Positions 18,430 through 29,609 of a stretch of DNA of 64,000 nt are shown one piece after another. Both the position numbers and the translations under genes were made by a program. This stretch comes from Tetranychus cinnabarinus (lineage: Eukaryota > Arthropoda > Arachnida > Trombidiformes > Tetranychidae): positions 4,355,001 to 4,419,000 of the forward strand of contig WHVY01000002.1 in NCBI GenBank assembly GCA_022266195.1. Direction: 5' to 3'. How positions within the stretch are numbered: the first letter of the stretch is position 1; every line of letters begins with the position of its first letter. A model generated the notes under the pieces. The model was given only the letters and a program-made list of their open reading frames with translations, did no database searches and was not told where the DNA came from.

Positions 18430-19215
18430 ATGGTGAAAGATTTGTGTTCAATTTGGATCACCTTGTTGTGTTGCTCAGTGCTCATTCAATGTTTACCTCA
18501 ACCCAATCTCAAGCGTCAAGATGCTAGTGATTTACTGTTAGATGGTAATGGTGAAGGTGATACCGATGGTGTCAATATTGCTCTCAGTAATGGTAACTTG
18601 ATAGATTGGTCAAGTGTAGCAAAACTTAAATTGACCCCAGCAATGAAGCAATCCTTTGCCTCGGATCCATTTGGTTTTTTTAAGCAAAAGGTTAGGCAGG
18701 CAAGCTCATCTTCATCTTCATCATTGGGTGATCAGTTGAAGCAAGCATTGAGTGGAGGTGATTTTTCAAGTGAAGGCGATGAAAACTGGGTTAAAGCTTA
18801 TACTGGACCAGCAATTGGAGGATTAGCATCTTTCAATGGAGCCGATTATGATGAAGGTTCATCTGATGGACTGGTGGGTAAAGATGGTAGCAACTCGAAT
18901 AATGTGGATGACAAAAAGAAAGGAAAAGGTAAAAAGTCCAAGGCTTGGTGGGCCAAGTTTTTTGATCGTCAAAGAGGTAAATCAGATCACCCTACAGATC
19001 CAGTGAACTATGGGATCAATCCTCATGGTAGATATCCAACAACAAATGTTGATGTTAAACCGCAAACTGGAAGTGAAAATGATGAAAATGATGAGAATAG
19101 ACCGATCTTGAACAATATGAGGAAATGGCTGACAAAACTTTGGAAACCCAATGAAGGTGGATCAGCATCTGTAACTGGACCTGGAGTAACTAATCAACAA
19201 TATTCAAGTGATTAA
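18430..19215 (+). CDS. Secreted protein of unknown function
   Basis: 261 residues from the ATG at 18430 (MVKDLCSIW). Upstream frame is open to 18364 but holds no ATG. The N-terminus has a clear signal peptide (IWITLLCCSVLIQCL, residues 8-22) followed by PQPNLKRQ, a possible dibasic processing point. The mature part is hydrophilic and low in Cys. It has a Ser run (residues ~93-99), acidic Gly/Asp/Ser stretches, a strongly basic segment with KKKGKGKKSKAWWAKFF, and a later RKWLTKLWKPNE. No domain is recognised. Single exon; composition matches its neighbours. It could be a salivary, cuticular or silk-associated product, but there is no direct evidence. The secretion call is fairly secure; function is unknown. 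Confidence 0.75.
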   Translation: MVKDLCSIWITLLCCSVLIQCLPQPNLKRQDASDLLLDGNGEGDTDGVNIALSNGNLIDWSSVAKLKLTPAMKQSFASDPFGFFKQKVRQASSSSSSSLGDQLKQALSGGDFSSEGDENWVKAYTGPAIGGLASFNGADYDEGSSDGLVGKDGSNSNNVDDKKKGKGKKSKAWWAKFFDRQRGKSDHPTDPVNYGINPHGRYPTTNVDVKPQTGSENDENDENRPILNNMRKWLTKLWKPNEGGSASVTGPGVTNQQYSSD

Positions 19216-19839
19216 AAGTGAATCCACTAACTGTTTATGAACATTTTTAAAAAATCTCAATCATTCCATTATTCAACCCAAAATTGTACAATTTATTCAA
19301 GCTTCATAACTGTTTCTTCAAATATTTTCACGGATTTGGAATCAAGACATTTACCAATATAACAACATAATTTGGAAAATATCAAAATACCTAAAAAGCC
19401 AAATCACCAAGTTCAATACCAATGCTGGTTTAAGGGGAAAGATGTTTGAAAATTGCAATTATCTGGTCAATTTTTCACCAACAAAGTCTGGATGGCTCAG
19501 CAACTATATTTCATGATCTATAGAATAAATATACAGAAAGAGAAAAAAGTACAAATTGTTTCTCGAAATAATATGTATAGATTTGACTTCTCGAACTGAT
19601 TATCTAAAATAACATGCCTAGCTACTGTCTTACCTTAGCCGACTATTTTGGACCATGGAAAGGACTGTCATCTTGGAATAGGAAAAACCATATCACAAAA
19701 CTTTGTATACGATTTTCTGTAAATTATTTACAATTAGTGATATAAACTTATGGAATGGACCTGGAGTAAACTTTGTTATGAATTTTTATTCTTAATTGTT
19801 AATTTTATGCACAGTTTGGCTTTTAAAAGATACCCAATT
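19216..19839. other. 3' flank of the secreted-protein gene, no gene seen
   Basis: AT-rich, no coding signal. An AATAAA-type signal occurs near 19526. The first recognisable copy of the downstream ~680-bp repeat starts near 19840. Confidence 0.5.
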
Positions 19840-21560
19840 AACCCAATTGTCGCATTTAGGCACAAATTAACACAAATGATCATTTATGCAACTAAAACTT
19901 CGATCGCATTTTGTTCAGTTATGGAGACAGATTTTTTCAGGAAACTCATTTGGCCGATGTAACTCTTGCTGATAGACCAGAAAATGCACTGGTTTTGGCA
20001 TGAGACTCAGACATAATATCCAAATAACATTTCAAGTTTTCTGTAAAAGAGTTAAGTTCGATTTTCATTTAAACCGATCGCATTCTGTGACCATAAAAGT
20101 TAGAGGGCTGAAACTTATGCTTAGTCGATAGAAGTTTTCGGTACACATTGTGGGTTAAATACTTTTATCAATTTATCAACTGTTCGCTTGATTTTGGCCT
20201 GAAACCTAAAAACTTTTAGCTTCGATATTTCGAGTATAATTGTACCTACAGTCCTCATTCTTCCACTAATTTATTCCTTTACTAATTCACAATTCAATAC
20301 AATCTAATAACTTTGAATCATTGAATCTGGTTTGTCATATTTGGGTTGTAACTGTACAAGCAACAACTAATTCAACAAAGTAAACTCATATTAACACATA
20401 TTCTGGTAAATAAACCACTTTTCTGGTACAACTTGCAAATGCAGTGTAAAAAGTACTGCCAAAGGCTCGAAAATGTGAGCTAAGAGTTGAGAATTGGTGG
20501 GTTTGTAGGGACAGGCAAACTGACTCTATTAGTGCTTTTAAATAATTCATCCAATGGACAGTTTGTAAGAAAATCGAAGTCAAAGTTGAAACTTCGATCG
20601 CCTTTTGTGCAATTTTGGAAGCAGATTTTTCCATGAAACTTAGTTTAATTGATGTAACTTTTGATGATGAACCAGAAAATGTCCTTATTGCGCGAAATAA
20701 AACTACAATTTTTCTGTAAAATAGATTAGTTCGATTTTCTTTTAAACCGACAGCATTCCGTGACTATAAAAGTTAGCGAGCTAAAACTTATTCATAGTCG
20801 ATAAAAGTTGTCGGTACACATTGTGGGTTCAATACATTAATCAATTTATCAATGGTTCTCTTGATTTTGACCATTTACCTAAAAATTTTGAACTTCGATA
20901 TTTCGAGTATGGTAATACCTACAGTCCACATTCTTTCTCTAATTAAACCCTTAACTAATTAAGTATTCAATACAATTTAATAACTTTTTACTTAGCGCAT
21001 TTCGATTGTGATGTTTGGGTCATAAAGAGACGAGCAACAACTTATTCAGCAAAGTAAACTCATCTTAACCCATTTCTTAATAAATAAAACAATATTCTGG
21101 TTAAACTTGCAAATTGAATGCATAAACTAATGCCAAAAGCTCGAAAATTTAAGCTAAGAGTTGAGACTCGGTGGGTTTGTAGGGCTGTAAAAACTGAGTC
21201 TATTGGTCCTATTAAATACTTCATCCGATGGACAGTTTTGCATAAAATCGAAGTCCAAGTTGAAACTTCGTTCGCTTTTTGTACGATTATGGAGTCAGTT
21301 CTATTCGTGAAACTTCATTTAATTGATGTAAATTTGTATGCTAAATCAGAAAATGTACTTATTTTGCGAAATAAAATTCTAAGTTTTCTGTAAAACAGAT
21401 TTTTTCGATTTTCATTTAAACTGACCGCATTCTGTGCCCATGAAAGTTAGAGAGCTGAAACTTTTTATTAGTTAATAAACATTGTTATTACACATCAATG
21501 GTTGAAAATTTTTCTCAATTCATCAATAGTCCTCTTGATTTTGGTCTAAAACCTAGAAAC
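19840..21560 (+). repeat. Tandem block of a ~680-bp repeat unit (direct orientation)
   Basis: The landmark ACTTCGATCG (or ACTTCGTTCG) recurs at 19897, 20591 and 21265, spacings 694 and 674 bp. Between landmarks the same ordered words return, such as CATTCTGTGACCATAAAAGTTAG, CGATATTTCGAGTA.., and GTTGAGA.TGGTGGGTTTGTAGGG. The same unit forms the foldback element at 24.4-27.1 kb. Open frames of 70-125 codons recur inside units on both strands, but they carry no recognisable domain and look like passengers of the repeat. Confidence 0.85.
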
Positions 21561-22412
21561 TGAATGCTGAATAAGAGTAACGTAAGTATGGTAACTGGGG
21601 GTTTCCCATCAGCCATACCTTGATTTAACCGTCTCGAGTATTAAACTTCACATTCGTTTCTCTAACAATTCACCATCTTATGGTGTTTCTAACATCTTGG
21701 TGTCAACCGACTGCCTATCAAAATTGAGATACATTGTAACCATGTCATGGCGTTTCTTTCTTTAACCAGTTGCTAATGGAATCTCTATTAGATCATGAAT
21801 GAAGTAATGAATGTTTAGTGAAGCACAATTGTGCAAACCTAAGGACAAGGTTGAATGCAATTATATAAAGCTTTGACATGCTGATCTGAAGTGTTTATCA
21901 CTTAAACTGAAACCAACTGGAACCAGCGGAAATATTGTGTCGTAATAATGATCTGAACAAATTAAATTGATAACCCGTATAGTTTCATCTCAAACAATAA
22001 CAGCATCATCCAACTTTCAGCCGAAATCAAATCTCTCAGAGCGGTCGACTGTATAAATCGAGTTTTTCATTTGCAGCTAATATTAAGTAAACTTCTTGCG
22101 ATTCACTCTTCTCGTAATATCAAAAACATGTTCAAGTATTCAGGGTCAACTGAGCAAATTATCATCAATCATCAATCAACATTATCATTACAATTTTTTA
22201 TTTCCACTTCGCAACAGAATTTTCTTTTTATGAATCTCAACTAAAAAAAGTTAAACCTTAACCAAATGTAACAATAAATTTCATGGTTATTTTATTGAAT
22301 ATTGCAAATCTTAAATTTTATAACTTTCAGTGCAACCAGCCTGAAGCTTTTAGCTCGTAGCTTTTCGGCCAGTTTGTGATGACGGACTATTTCAATTGAA
22401 TCCATGGGATAG
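21561..22412. other. Flank between repeat block and carboxylesterase-like gene
   Basis: No coding signal; presumed 3'UTR and downstream region of the esterase-like gene. No copy of the ~680-bp unit recognised here. Confidence 0.5.
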
Positions 22413-24170
22413 TTATTTAGTCGGTGAAATGTTGCCAGGCCAGATGAATGGTTTCCAAGATTTGCAGTCAAAATATCGATCACTTTTTCTCAATGGTTTG
22501 TAGGGATTCTTTATGTCCAAATCATATTCAAATGGTACAACCTGTTCATTTGATAATGGCAGTAAAGGCGGCCAAGGTATTTCCTCTGTTTTCACGAAAT
22601 CAGAAACTAATCGTATCAATTCATTGGACATCCATCTATCTTGATCGCTAGATGATGCATCCAAGTAAGGTTTTCCCATGATTAGCCAGTAATCCAAACC
22701 TGTGCGAGCTCCAAAAGTTGAATCAAATATATTTCCATACTTATTGACGTCTCCTTTGAAATAATTAACGGTTGGTGCATAAGTGATTAATCCTTGATGA
22801 ACTGTGCTTCCCGATGATGCGAATGATAAACCAGATAAATGTGACGGACAATAAACCAATCGATCGCCAACAAGTTGAACTAACGATTCCTTTAGACCCA
22901 CTTCATAGCCATCGAGAAGCTCGGAATAATAAAGTGGAACAATCGTTTCAAGTAATTCAATTGGTTGACCCATGAATAGAAGTGTCTGGTTCTCGATGAA
23001 CCTAACATAACTCAAGATATCATCGCCTTTTGGACTTGGTGCAAGACCTTCAATGCTACGGCTTGGTGAAAGATATGTTGACCCTTCATCTTCCATGTTC
23101 AACATGAGTATGTTTAACCCTCTTTTGGACACTTGAGCATCATTGAGATCATAAATGCATTTGGGGAAATTACTGGTTCCTGCCGTTGGTTTTGTGGTTA
23201 CTTGAAATAGTCCTGAGCTTACGGTATACAAGCGACTATTTAACGTAGCCTGGCCTTTTAGAAGAGTTTCAAAAGGAAGAGATCGAAGACAGGATAACAT
23301 GGTTCCAGTTTCAATGCTGTAAGAAGTAGGCTGACATCCAACTTGCTCGGATAACCACACAAATCTTTGGAAAGCAGTTGCTTTATCCTCACACGCTCCA
23401 GGAACTGGAAAACCACTCGATAAAATGAATCGATTCAAATTATTGGGTGAACTTGGTTGAGGGTTAAGAATATTGACTATAACTGATGATAAAGAGCCTG
23501 AACCTTGACCGTAGATGGTTAATAAAGAAGGGTCGCCACCAAAAAACACGATATTTGATTTTATCCATTGTAAAGCCAATGATTGATCCAACAAACCCAA
23601 ATTACCAGGAGTTTCTGGGTTATCTGTGTAAGTAAACCCAAGAACTCCTAAGCGGTGTTGAACTGTAACAACAATGATTCCTCCTCGAGCAGCCAACACC
23701 GAGCCATCATCGAAATCTTTATCCACCAAGAGGTTTGTTTCAAAATTACCTCCTGGTAAAACAATCAAAGTCCTGTATGGAAGTGTTTTGGTTGCTTTTT
23801 CATCGGACAGAAGAGGAACCCAAATGCTTAGTTGAAGACAATCTTCACTCATATTAATCCCATTCCTAATTACATTGCCACTCATTAATGGTTGGAGTAA
23901 TAATTGAGGACACAAATTGGTTGAGACTGTTGCATCTATTATTTGATTGTTGGTACAAATTGTCGGTTGAGGAGGCTTGAATCTTAAGTCACCGATTGGA
24001 GGTTGACCGTAGCGGATACCTTTCCAGCTTAGTAAAGTAACACCATTACTTTGGCCAATTGATCCCTTGTAAACACAAGATTCAGTTTTAATTAGAGGGT
24101 TTTGCTGTTCACATTTAATTGTAGTTATTGTTAAACAAATTAAAAGACATTGAAAATAAGTCCAGCACAT
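22413..24170 (-). CDS. Carboxylesterase/cholinesterase-like secreted protein, probably non-catalytic
   Basis: 585 residues in one exon from the ATG at 24170 (MCWTYFQCLLICL, signal peptide); frame extends upstream only to non-ATG codons. Type-B carboxylesterase fold features are clear: GIRYGQPPIGDLRFKPP near the N-terminus, SEDCLQLSIWVP, QHRLGVLGF, PGNLGLLDQSLALQWIKSNI and FGGDPSLLTIYG. The nucleophile elbow, normally GESAG, reads GQGSG, so the catalytic Ser position (residue 223) is Gly. The acid survives in EDEGSTY (Glu362). The expected GxxH region reads DVNKYGNIFDSTFG, with no His. The oxyanion HGG/GGGF region reads PGGNF. No C-terminal membrane segment is seen, so it should be secreted. 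Mites have expanded esterase families, some without a full triad (known for such clades). A binding or scavenging role is inference. Confidence 0.9.
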   Translation of the reverse strand: MCWTYFQCLLICLTITTIKCEQQNPLIKTESCVYKGSIGQSNGVTLLSWKGIRYGQPPIGDLRFKPPQPTICTNNQIIDATVSTNLCPQLLLQPLMSGNVIRNGINMSEDCLQLSIWVPLLSDEKATKTLPYRTLIVLPGGNFETNLLVDKDFDDGSVLAARGGIIVVTVQHRLGVLGFTYTDNPETPGNLGLLDQSLALQWIKSNIVFFGGDPSLLTIYGQGSGSLSSVIVNILNPQPSSPNNLNRFILSSGFPVPGACEDKATAFQRFVWLSEQVGCQPTSYSIETGTMLSCLRSLPFETLLKGQATLNSRLYTVSSGLFQVTTKPTAGTSNFPKCIYDLNDAQVSKRGLNILMLNMEDEGSTYLSPSRSIEGLAPSPKGDDILSYVRFIENQTLLFMGQPIELLETIVPLYYSELLDGYEVGLKESLVQLVGDRLVYCPSHLSGLSFASSGSTVHQGLITYAPTVNYFKGDVNKYGNIFDSTFGARTGLDYWLIMGKPYLDASSSDQDRWMSNELIRLVSDFVKTEEIPWPPLLPLSNEQVVPFEYDLDIKNPYKPLRKSDRYFDCKSWKPFIWPGNISPTK

Positions 24171-24404
24171 TTTTGATGAGGCAAAAGAAACTGAAAGTAA
24201 TGAAACAGATGAATTAATCACTGGTTAATCAAATTTGTTCATTTGTTTCCATTTCCTTATAGACCTTTATTATGGGGAAGTTAATTTGTTTCAGTAAAAT
24301 AAAAGATATTAATCATAGATTCCCATTTTCACTTTCAACAATTTCAGTGGTTTTATTTCTTGGTATAACTAAATACTAATACAACCTGACATTTTACATA
24401 AATT

Positions 24405-25667
24405 CGTAATAAAACTACACAATTTGTCACAATTGTCACATTCATGCACGAATCGTTACGAATTGACACAAAGTAATACAAATCAGCAAAAACTATCTCT
24501 ATCAAATTTAGACTCTGTTACTTTGTAGAGAAATGAAAACTTAGTTTATTTGTGCAACTAAAAAGTTTCTCTGATTGATAATTTTCTAGAAAATCGAGTC
24601 AAAAGTTTAAACTTCGATCGCATTTTGTTCAGTTATGGAGACAGATTTTTTCAGGAAACTCATTTGGCTAATGTAACTTTTGATGATGAACCAGAAAATG
24701 CACTTATTTGAAGAAATAGGACTTTCCTTATTCTGTAAGACAGATTAGTTCGATTTTCTTTTAAACCGACGGCATTCTGTGACAATAAAAGTTGGATCGC
24801 TGATACTTATTCTTAGTCGATAAAAGTTGTAGTTACACAGAGTAGGTTAAATACTTGTTTCAATCTATTAATTTATCAATCTATCACTCTTGATTTTGAC
24901 CATTTACTTAAAAATTTTGAACTTCGATATTTCGAGTATGGTAGTACCTGCAGTCCTCATTTTTTCACTAATTTAATCCTTTACTTATTAAGTATTGAAT
25001 ACAATTTAATAAATTTCACTTAGCCCATCTTGATTGAGATATTTGGGTCCTAAAGAGACGAGCAGCAACTTATTCAGCAAAGTAAACTCATCTTAACCCA
25101 TTTCTTAATAAATAAAACAATATTCTGGTTTAACTTGCAAATGAAATGCATAAACTAATGCCAAAAGCTCGAAAATTTAAGCTAAGAGTTGAGACTCGGT
25201 GGGTTTGTAGGGCTATTAAATCTGAGTCTGTTGGTCCTATTAAATAATTATTCCGATGAACAGTTTTCGAGAAAATCGAAGTCAAACTTGAAACTTCGTT
25301 CGACTTTTGTACGATTATGGAGTCAGGTTTTTTCATGAAACTTCATTCGATTGATGTAGCTTTGCATGCTGAATCAGAAAATGTACTTATTTTGCGAAAT
25401 AACATTTTAAGTTTTCTGTAAAAGAGTTAAGTTCGATTTTAATTAAAACAGGCTGAATTCTGTGACCATAAAGTTAGAGAATTGAAACTTATTCATAGTC
25501 GATAAAAGTTATTGGTACACATTGTGGGTTAAATACTTGTTTCAATTTATCAATATTTCTCTTGATTTTGGCCTAAAACTTAAAAACTTTGAACTTCGAT
25601 ATTGCGAGTATTGTAATACCTACAGTTCTCATTCTTAGACCAAATGTTAGATTTAATTATGGGCTAA
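24405..25667 (+). repeat. Left arm of the foldback palindrome (two units, same orientation as the 19.8-kb block)
   Basis: Unit landmarks at 24611 and 25293 (682 bp apart). Begins about 235 bp upstream of the esterase-like start codon, so it may overlap that gene's promoter region. Confidence 0.8.
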
Positions 25668-25865
25668 AATTAGACTTGAATTGTTAGACTGTTCAAGATA
25701 TTAGACAGCTAGTTATAGCATTTTATTACTTATGTTGTAAGGTTTGAGACTTGATTCATTGATATAAAGTTAAATAAAGCACAAATCTCATGTTGTGTTA
25801 AATTGATATTCATCGTTGAATGATCCAGCTCAAATTTTCTTTGTTATTCAGTCACAGATTATTAT

Positions 25866-27150
25866 AGCCCATAATATAATCTAACATTTGGTCTAAGAAT
25901 GAGGACTGTAGGTATTACCATACTCGCAATATCGAAGTGCAAAGTTTTTAAGTTTTAGGCCAAAATCAAGAGAAATATTGATAAATTGAAAAAATTATGC
26001 GATCTATTAAATGCAGTAACAATTTTTCTAAGCTTAAAGTAAATTTTAGCTCGCTAAATTTTTTGGTCACAGAATGCAGTCGGTTTGAAAGAAAATCAAA
26101 CTAATCTGTCTTACAGAATAAAGAAAGTCCTATTTCTTCAAATAAGTGCATTTTCTGGTTCATCATCAAAAGTTACATCAATTAAATTAAGTTTCATGGA
26201 AAAATCTGCTTCCAAAATTGCACAAAACGCGATCGAAGTTTCTACTTTGACTTCGATTTTCTTACAAACTGTCCATTGGATGAATTATTTAAAAGCACTA
26301 ACAGACTCAGTTTGCCTGTCCCTACAAACCCACCAATTCTCAACTCTTAGCTCACATTTTCGAGCCTTTGGCAGTACTTTTTTTCATTTCATTTGCAAGT
26401 TGAACCAGAAAAGTGGTTTATTTACCAGAATATGTGTTACTATGAGTTTGTTTTGTTGAATTAGTTGTTGCTTTTACATTTACAACCCAAATATTACTAA
26501 CCCAAATAGTACAAACCAGATGCAATGATTCAAAGTTATTAGATTGTATTGAATTATGAATTAGTAAAGGATTGAATTATTGGAAGAATGAGGACTGTAG
26601 GTACAATTATACTCGAAATATCGAAGCTAAAAGTTTTTAGGTTTCAGGCCAAAATCAAGAGAACTATTGATAAATTGATAAAAGTATTTAACTCACTATG
26701 TGTACCGAAAACTTCTATCGACTAATAATAAGTTTCATCACTCTAACCTTTATGGTCACAGAATACGGTCGGTTTGACTCAAAATCGAACTTAACTCTTT
26801 TACAGAAAACATAAAATGTTATTTCTCAACATAAGCGCATTTTCTGGTCTATCATCAAAAGTTACATCGACTATATGAGTTTCCTGAAAAAATCAGCTCA
26901 CATAACTTAACAAAATGCAATCAAAGTTTAAACTTTCGACTCGATTTTCTAGAAAATTATCAATCAGAGAAACTTTTTAGTTGCACAAATGGACTAAGTT
27001 TTCATTTCTCTACAAAGTAACAGAGTCTAAATTTGAAAGAGCTCAGTTTTTGCTTCTTTGTGTTACTCCGTATCAGTTTGTATCGATTCGTGAAAATGAC
27101 TCATTTAAATGTGACAATTGTGCTAATTGTGTCTTTTTAGTAACAAACCT
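25866..27150 (-). repeat. Right arm of the foldback palindrome (two inverted units)
   Basis: Inverted landmarks end at 26239 and 26927 (688 bp apart). The 124-codon open frame at 26085-26459 corresponds to a minus-strand frame in the 20.4-kb unit and is not considered a gene. Confidence 0.8.
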
Positions 27151-27926
27151 TCAATTCAATCATTATATGAGACGCATTTCTAGAATTGGTATAAATCTTA
27201 AGCTTGAAATGAAATGTAACAAGTTCAAGCATTTCATTCTGGATATTCACAAATCTGTTTTAGCTTCTTCAGATAAACTTTGGTAATGATCGATATTAGT
27301 GATCTTAATATGTTCCTGATTATTTTCATAATGTCTAACAGTTAAACTCATTTCAAGACAAAGGTATAAAATCAGCAGCATTCAGGAGGATAATTTCCTT
27401 ATCATTTCATTCACAAAATTATTTTGATAATTAATGTATTTTCAATAAATCAAATAAATTGAATGAAATAATTTTTGCTTTTTTATATCATAATGAGATG
27501 AAGTTTCATTGATTATTAGTAAAAGTTTCACATGAAGTCTGGAGTAAAAATTCCATTGGAAATTATAACAATTATTTACTCCAGCAAAGTTTCGTCATTA
27601 ATTGAAATATTTAGATTAATTGAGAGAAAGTAGTTGGTACAATGTAGATGAAAAATTATGGAAGCTGATCGTTCTAATTGTCATAATCATACAATTATTG
27701 AAGTTCATTACCAACTTTTTATTTTTAATAAGACTCGTCGGTGGACAAGAGATGGCGCCTGTAGCAGCCTGAAAATATTTTTTGTTTGTTTATTTGTGTA
27801 AGATGTAATTTAGATTATCATTTCAAAATTGTGCTGTGATCTTTATTTATATTCAGTATTCTTGGTCCTGCATTACTTAATTTGTCAATTTTATTCTGTA
27901 CTAGCTTTAGTGTTTAATTGTTACCA
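27151..27926. other. Intergenic region upstream of the ANCHR-like gene
   Basis: No coding signal. GAGATGGCGCCTG near 27748 resembles an ATGGCG-type (YY1-like) core-promoter motif about 170 bp upstream of the start codon; this reading is tentative. Confidence 0.5.
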
Positions 27927-28635
27927 ATGGATGATAAAGAACTGGAAGAAAGGTTGGCCCGATTGAGAGGCCTACCTGCATCACGAAAATCGGATCCTCC
28001 AATCACCGTAATAATCAACAAACAAGCCAGTAAAACAGAGACTGAACAATCGGACGAGTTATTGAAGAGGATGATGGCTGAAGCAGTCCTTGATCAAACT
28101 CATCGACAATCACGGTTGACCAAACAAAAATCAACAGACGAGGAAATAGCAGATAGGCTAGCAAGATTAAGAGGAATCTCTAATCCAGTTAGTAATATTC
28201 CAATAGTTGAGGATCCACCACAGCTTGATTCGGATGAGGAAAGTGATCTCTTGGTAGAAAAAATCATGTCTGAAACTAAGCTTCCTGATTTATCACGTTT
28301 ACCTTCAACCTTGGGTATCAGTTCACAAGACCAAAAGCCTTCGGAATCTAATTCTGATGAAGAAGAGCTGCCGTGGTGTACTCTTTGCAACGAAGATGCT
28401 GTAATAAGATGCTATGGATGTGAAAACGATCTTTTCTGCCGAAGTTGTTTCAAGTGAGTTTCTTCGCTAAGTTTAACTTTTTCCCCTTTTCCAGTCATTA
28501 CTCAATGTGAAAGAATTATTGTGGTAACTGAAATTTATTTTCCTATTTTATTTGTGTAGGCAATTCCATAGAGATCCTGATATGAAAGGACACAAAACTG
28601 TCGGCTTTTCTAAAAAAAAGAATTCCGATGACTGA
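27927..28635 (+). CDS. ZFYVE19: Abscission/NoCut checkpoint regulator (ANCHR/ZFYVE19-like)
   Basis: Two exons, 27927-28453 and 28560-28635 (phase 2, 106-bp intron), giving 200 residues. Two MIM1-type helices are visible, [13 protein letters not shown] (residues 5-17) and [12 protein letters not shown] (73-84); in ANCHR these bind the VPS4 MIT domain. The C-terminus is the conserved B-box-like zinc module beginning [14 protein letters not shown], with ligands C151, C154, C162, C165, C171, C174, H179 and H187; the last two lie in exon 2, which confirms the splice. ANCHR retains VPS4 at the midbody to delay abscission when chromatin lags. The FYVE finger that starts the human protein is absent, and no upstream frame encodes one. 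Assignment is strong from the C-terminal module. Confidence 0.88.
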
Positions 28636-29609
28636 TGAATCTTGATGCTTAGTCGCTACCAAAAATCACTTGGTCTAAAATTCTTTCTCAATATTAGATG
28701 ATCCCAATTTTCATCGCCATCATGCCTGTTTTCTTTGTTATGAACCATTGCGGGTACAAAATTGTAAAGATTATTCTAAAGCTTTCTCTGGACACTATTT
28801 TCTTAAATTTAATATCCCGTGTTGCCTGCAACTCAACACTTTCTGATCTTATTCAATTTCGCATTTTTACCTACGAAACTTGTTTTACATCGTAAAAGAG
28901 GTGATTTGAATTTCCATTTAAATCTCCTTATTATTCAGTATTACTAAGAAGCAAGTTTACATGAGGTGATATCCATGAATCTTTTGTTGCTTTCTATTGA
29001 ATGATTAATTTATAATATTTTTAAGGTATGTCTTATCATGTTGAAGCTACTGAGTTTGAATCAATTTGACCGATTGGGTTACACAGTCATACAGATCGAC
29101 AGCCGCCGCTTAGCTTTATATTCAATCAATTCAAAATTTATAATTTAGATGAATTAAAAATGAAATTTTAATTTAACATAATTTGTTCAAGTCTATTTAA
29201 CAAAAATGATTACTAACTAAATTGACACCTTAACTGTAAATTGATACAAAAAATCGGCAAAATACTTCCGAGTATATTAAAGTCTAAAACAACCAATTTT
29301 CTTTAAGTGTTGTTTTAACTATTGTTAGATGCTAAATAGTTGATAATTAATTCTATCCATTCTATTTAGGAAATTGTAATTATTAAAAACATAATGTCTG
29401 TAATCAATACACTACAATTTAAGATTATGAGAACAAAAATAAGTTTATTCAGTGATTAAATTAACTTTTTGCGAGATTATTGACTTGGAATAAATTACAA
29501 GGATAAAAATAAAAAATTTACAATCATATGCATGTAAATAAAATAAGAATAAAATAATACAATTTGGATTAAAGGCATATGTGGTTGGATTAGAGAAATA
29601 TTGACTGGC
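28636..29609. other. Convergent intergenic region, no gene seen
   Basis: Between the 3' ends of the ANCHR-like gene (+) and inscuteable (-). The 65-codon frame near 28.7-28.9 kb has no recognisable features. Confidence 0.6.

Larger units (their letters stand above)
24405..27150. mobile_element. Foldback-type element: large palindrome built of ~680-bp subrepeats
   Basis: Left arm 24405-25667 and right arm 25866-27150 are reverse complements about a centre near 25767, separated by a ~200-bp unique spacer. Unit landmarks pair symmetrically: 24611 with 26927, and 25293 with 26239 (sums 51538 and 51532). Inner arm ends match closely (CATTTGGTCTAAGAATGAGG on the right, its complement on the left). 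Outer ends share CACAATT..CACAATTGTCACATT. No transposase frame is present. Long inverted repeats made of tandem subrepeats resemble Drosophila FB (foldback) elements in architecture; homology is not claimed. Target duplications were not resolved. Confidence 0.8.

Noticed and set aside
20386..20634. 82-codon minus-strand frame recurring in several repeat units (also 25130-25336 and 26085-26459)
   Set aside because: The frame recurs because the ~680-bp unit recurs; lengths and ends differ among copies and no domain or start-site conservation is visible.
28698..28895. 65-codon frame after the ANCHR-like gene
   Set aside because: Lies in the presumed 3'UTR and lacks protein-like features.
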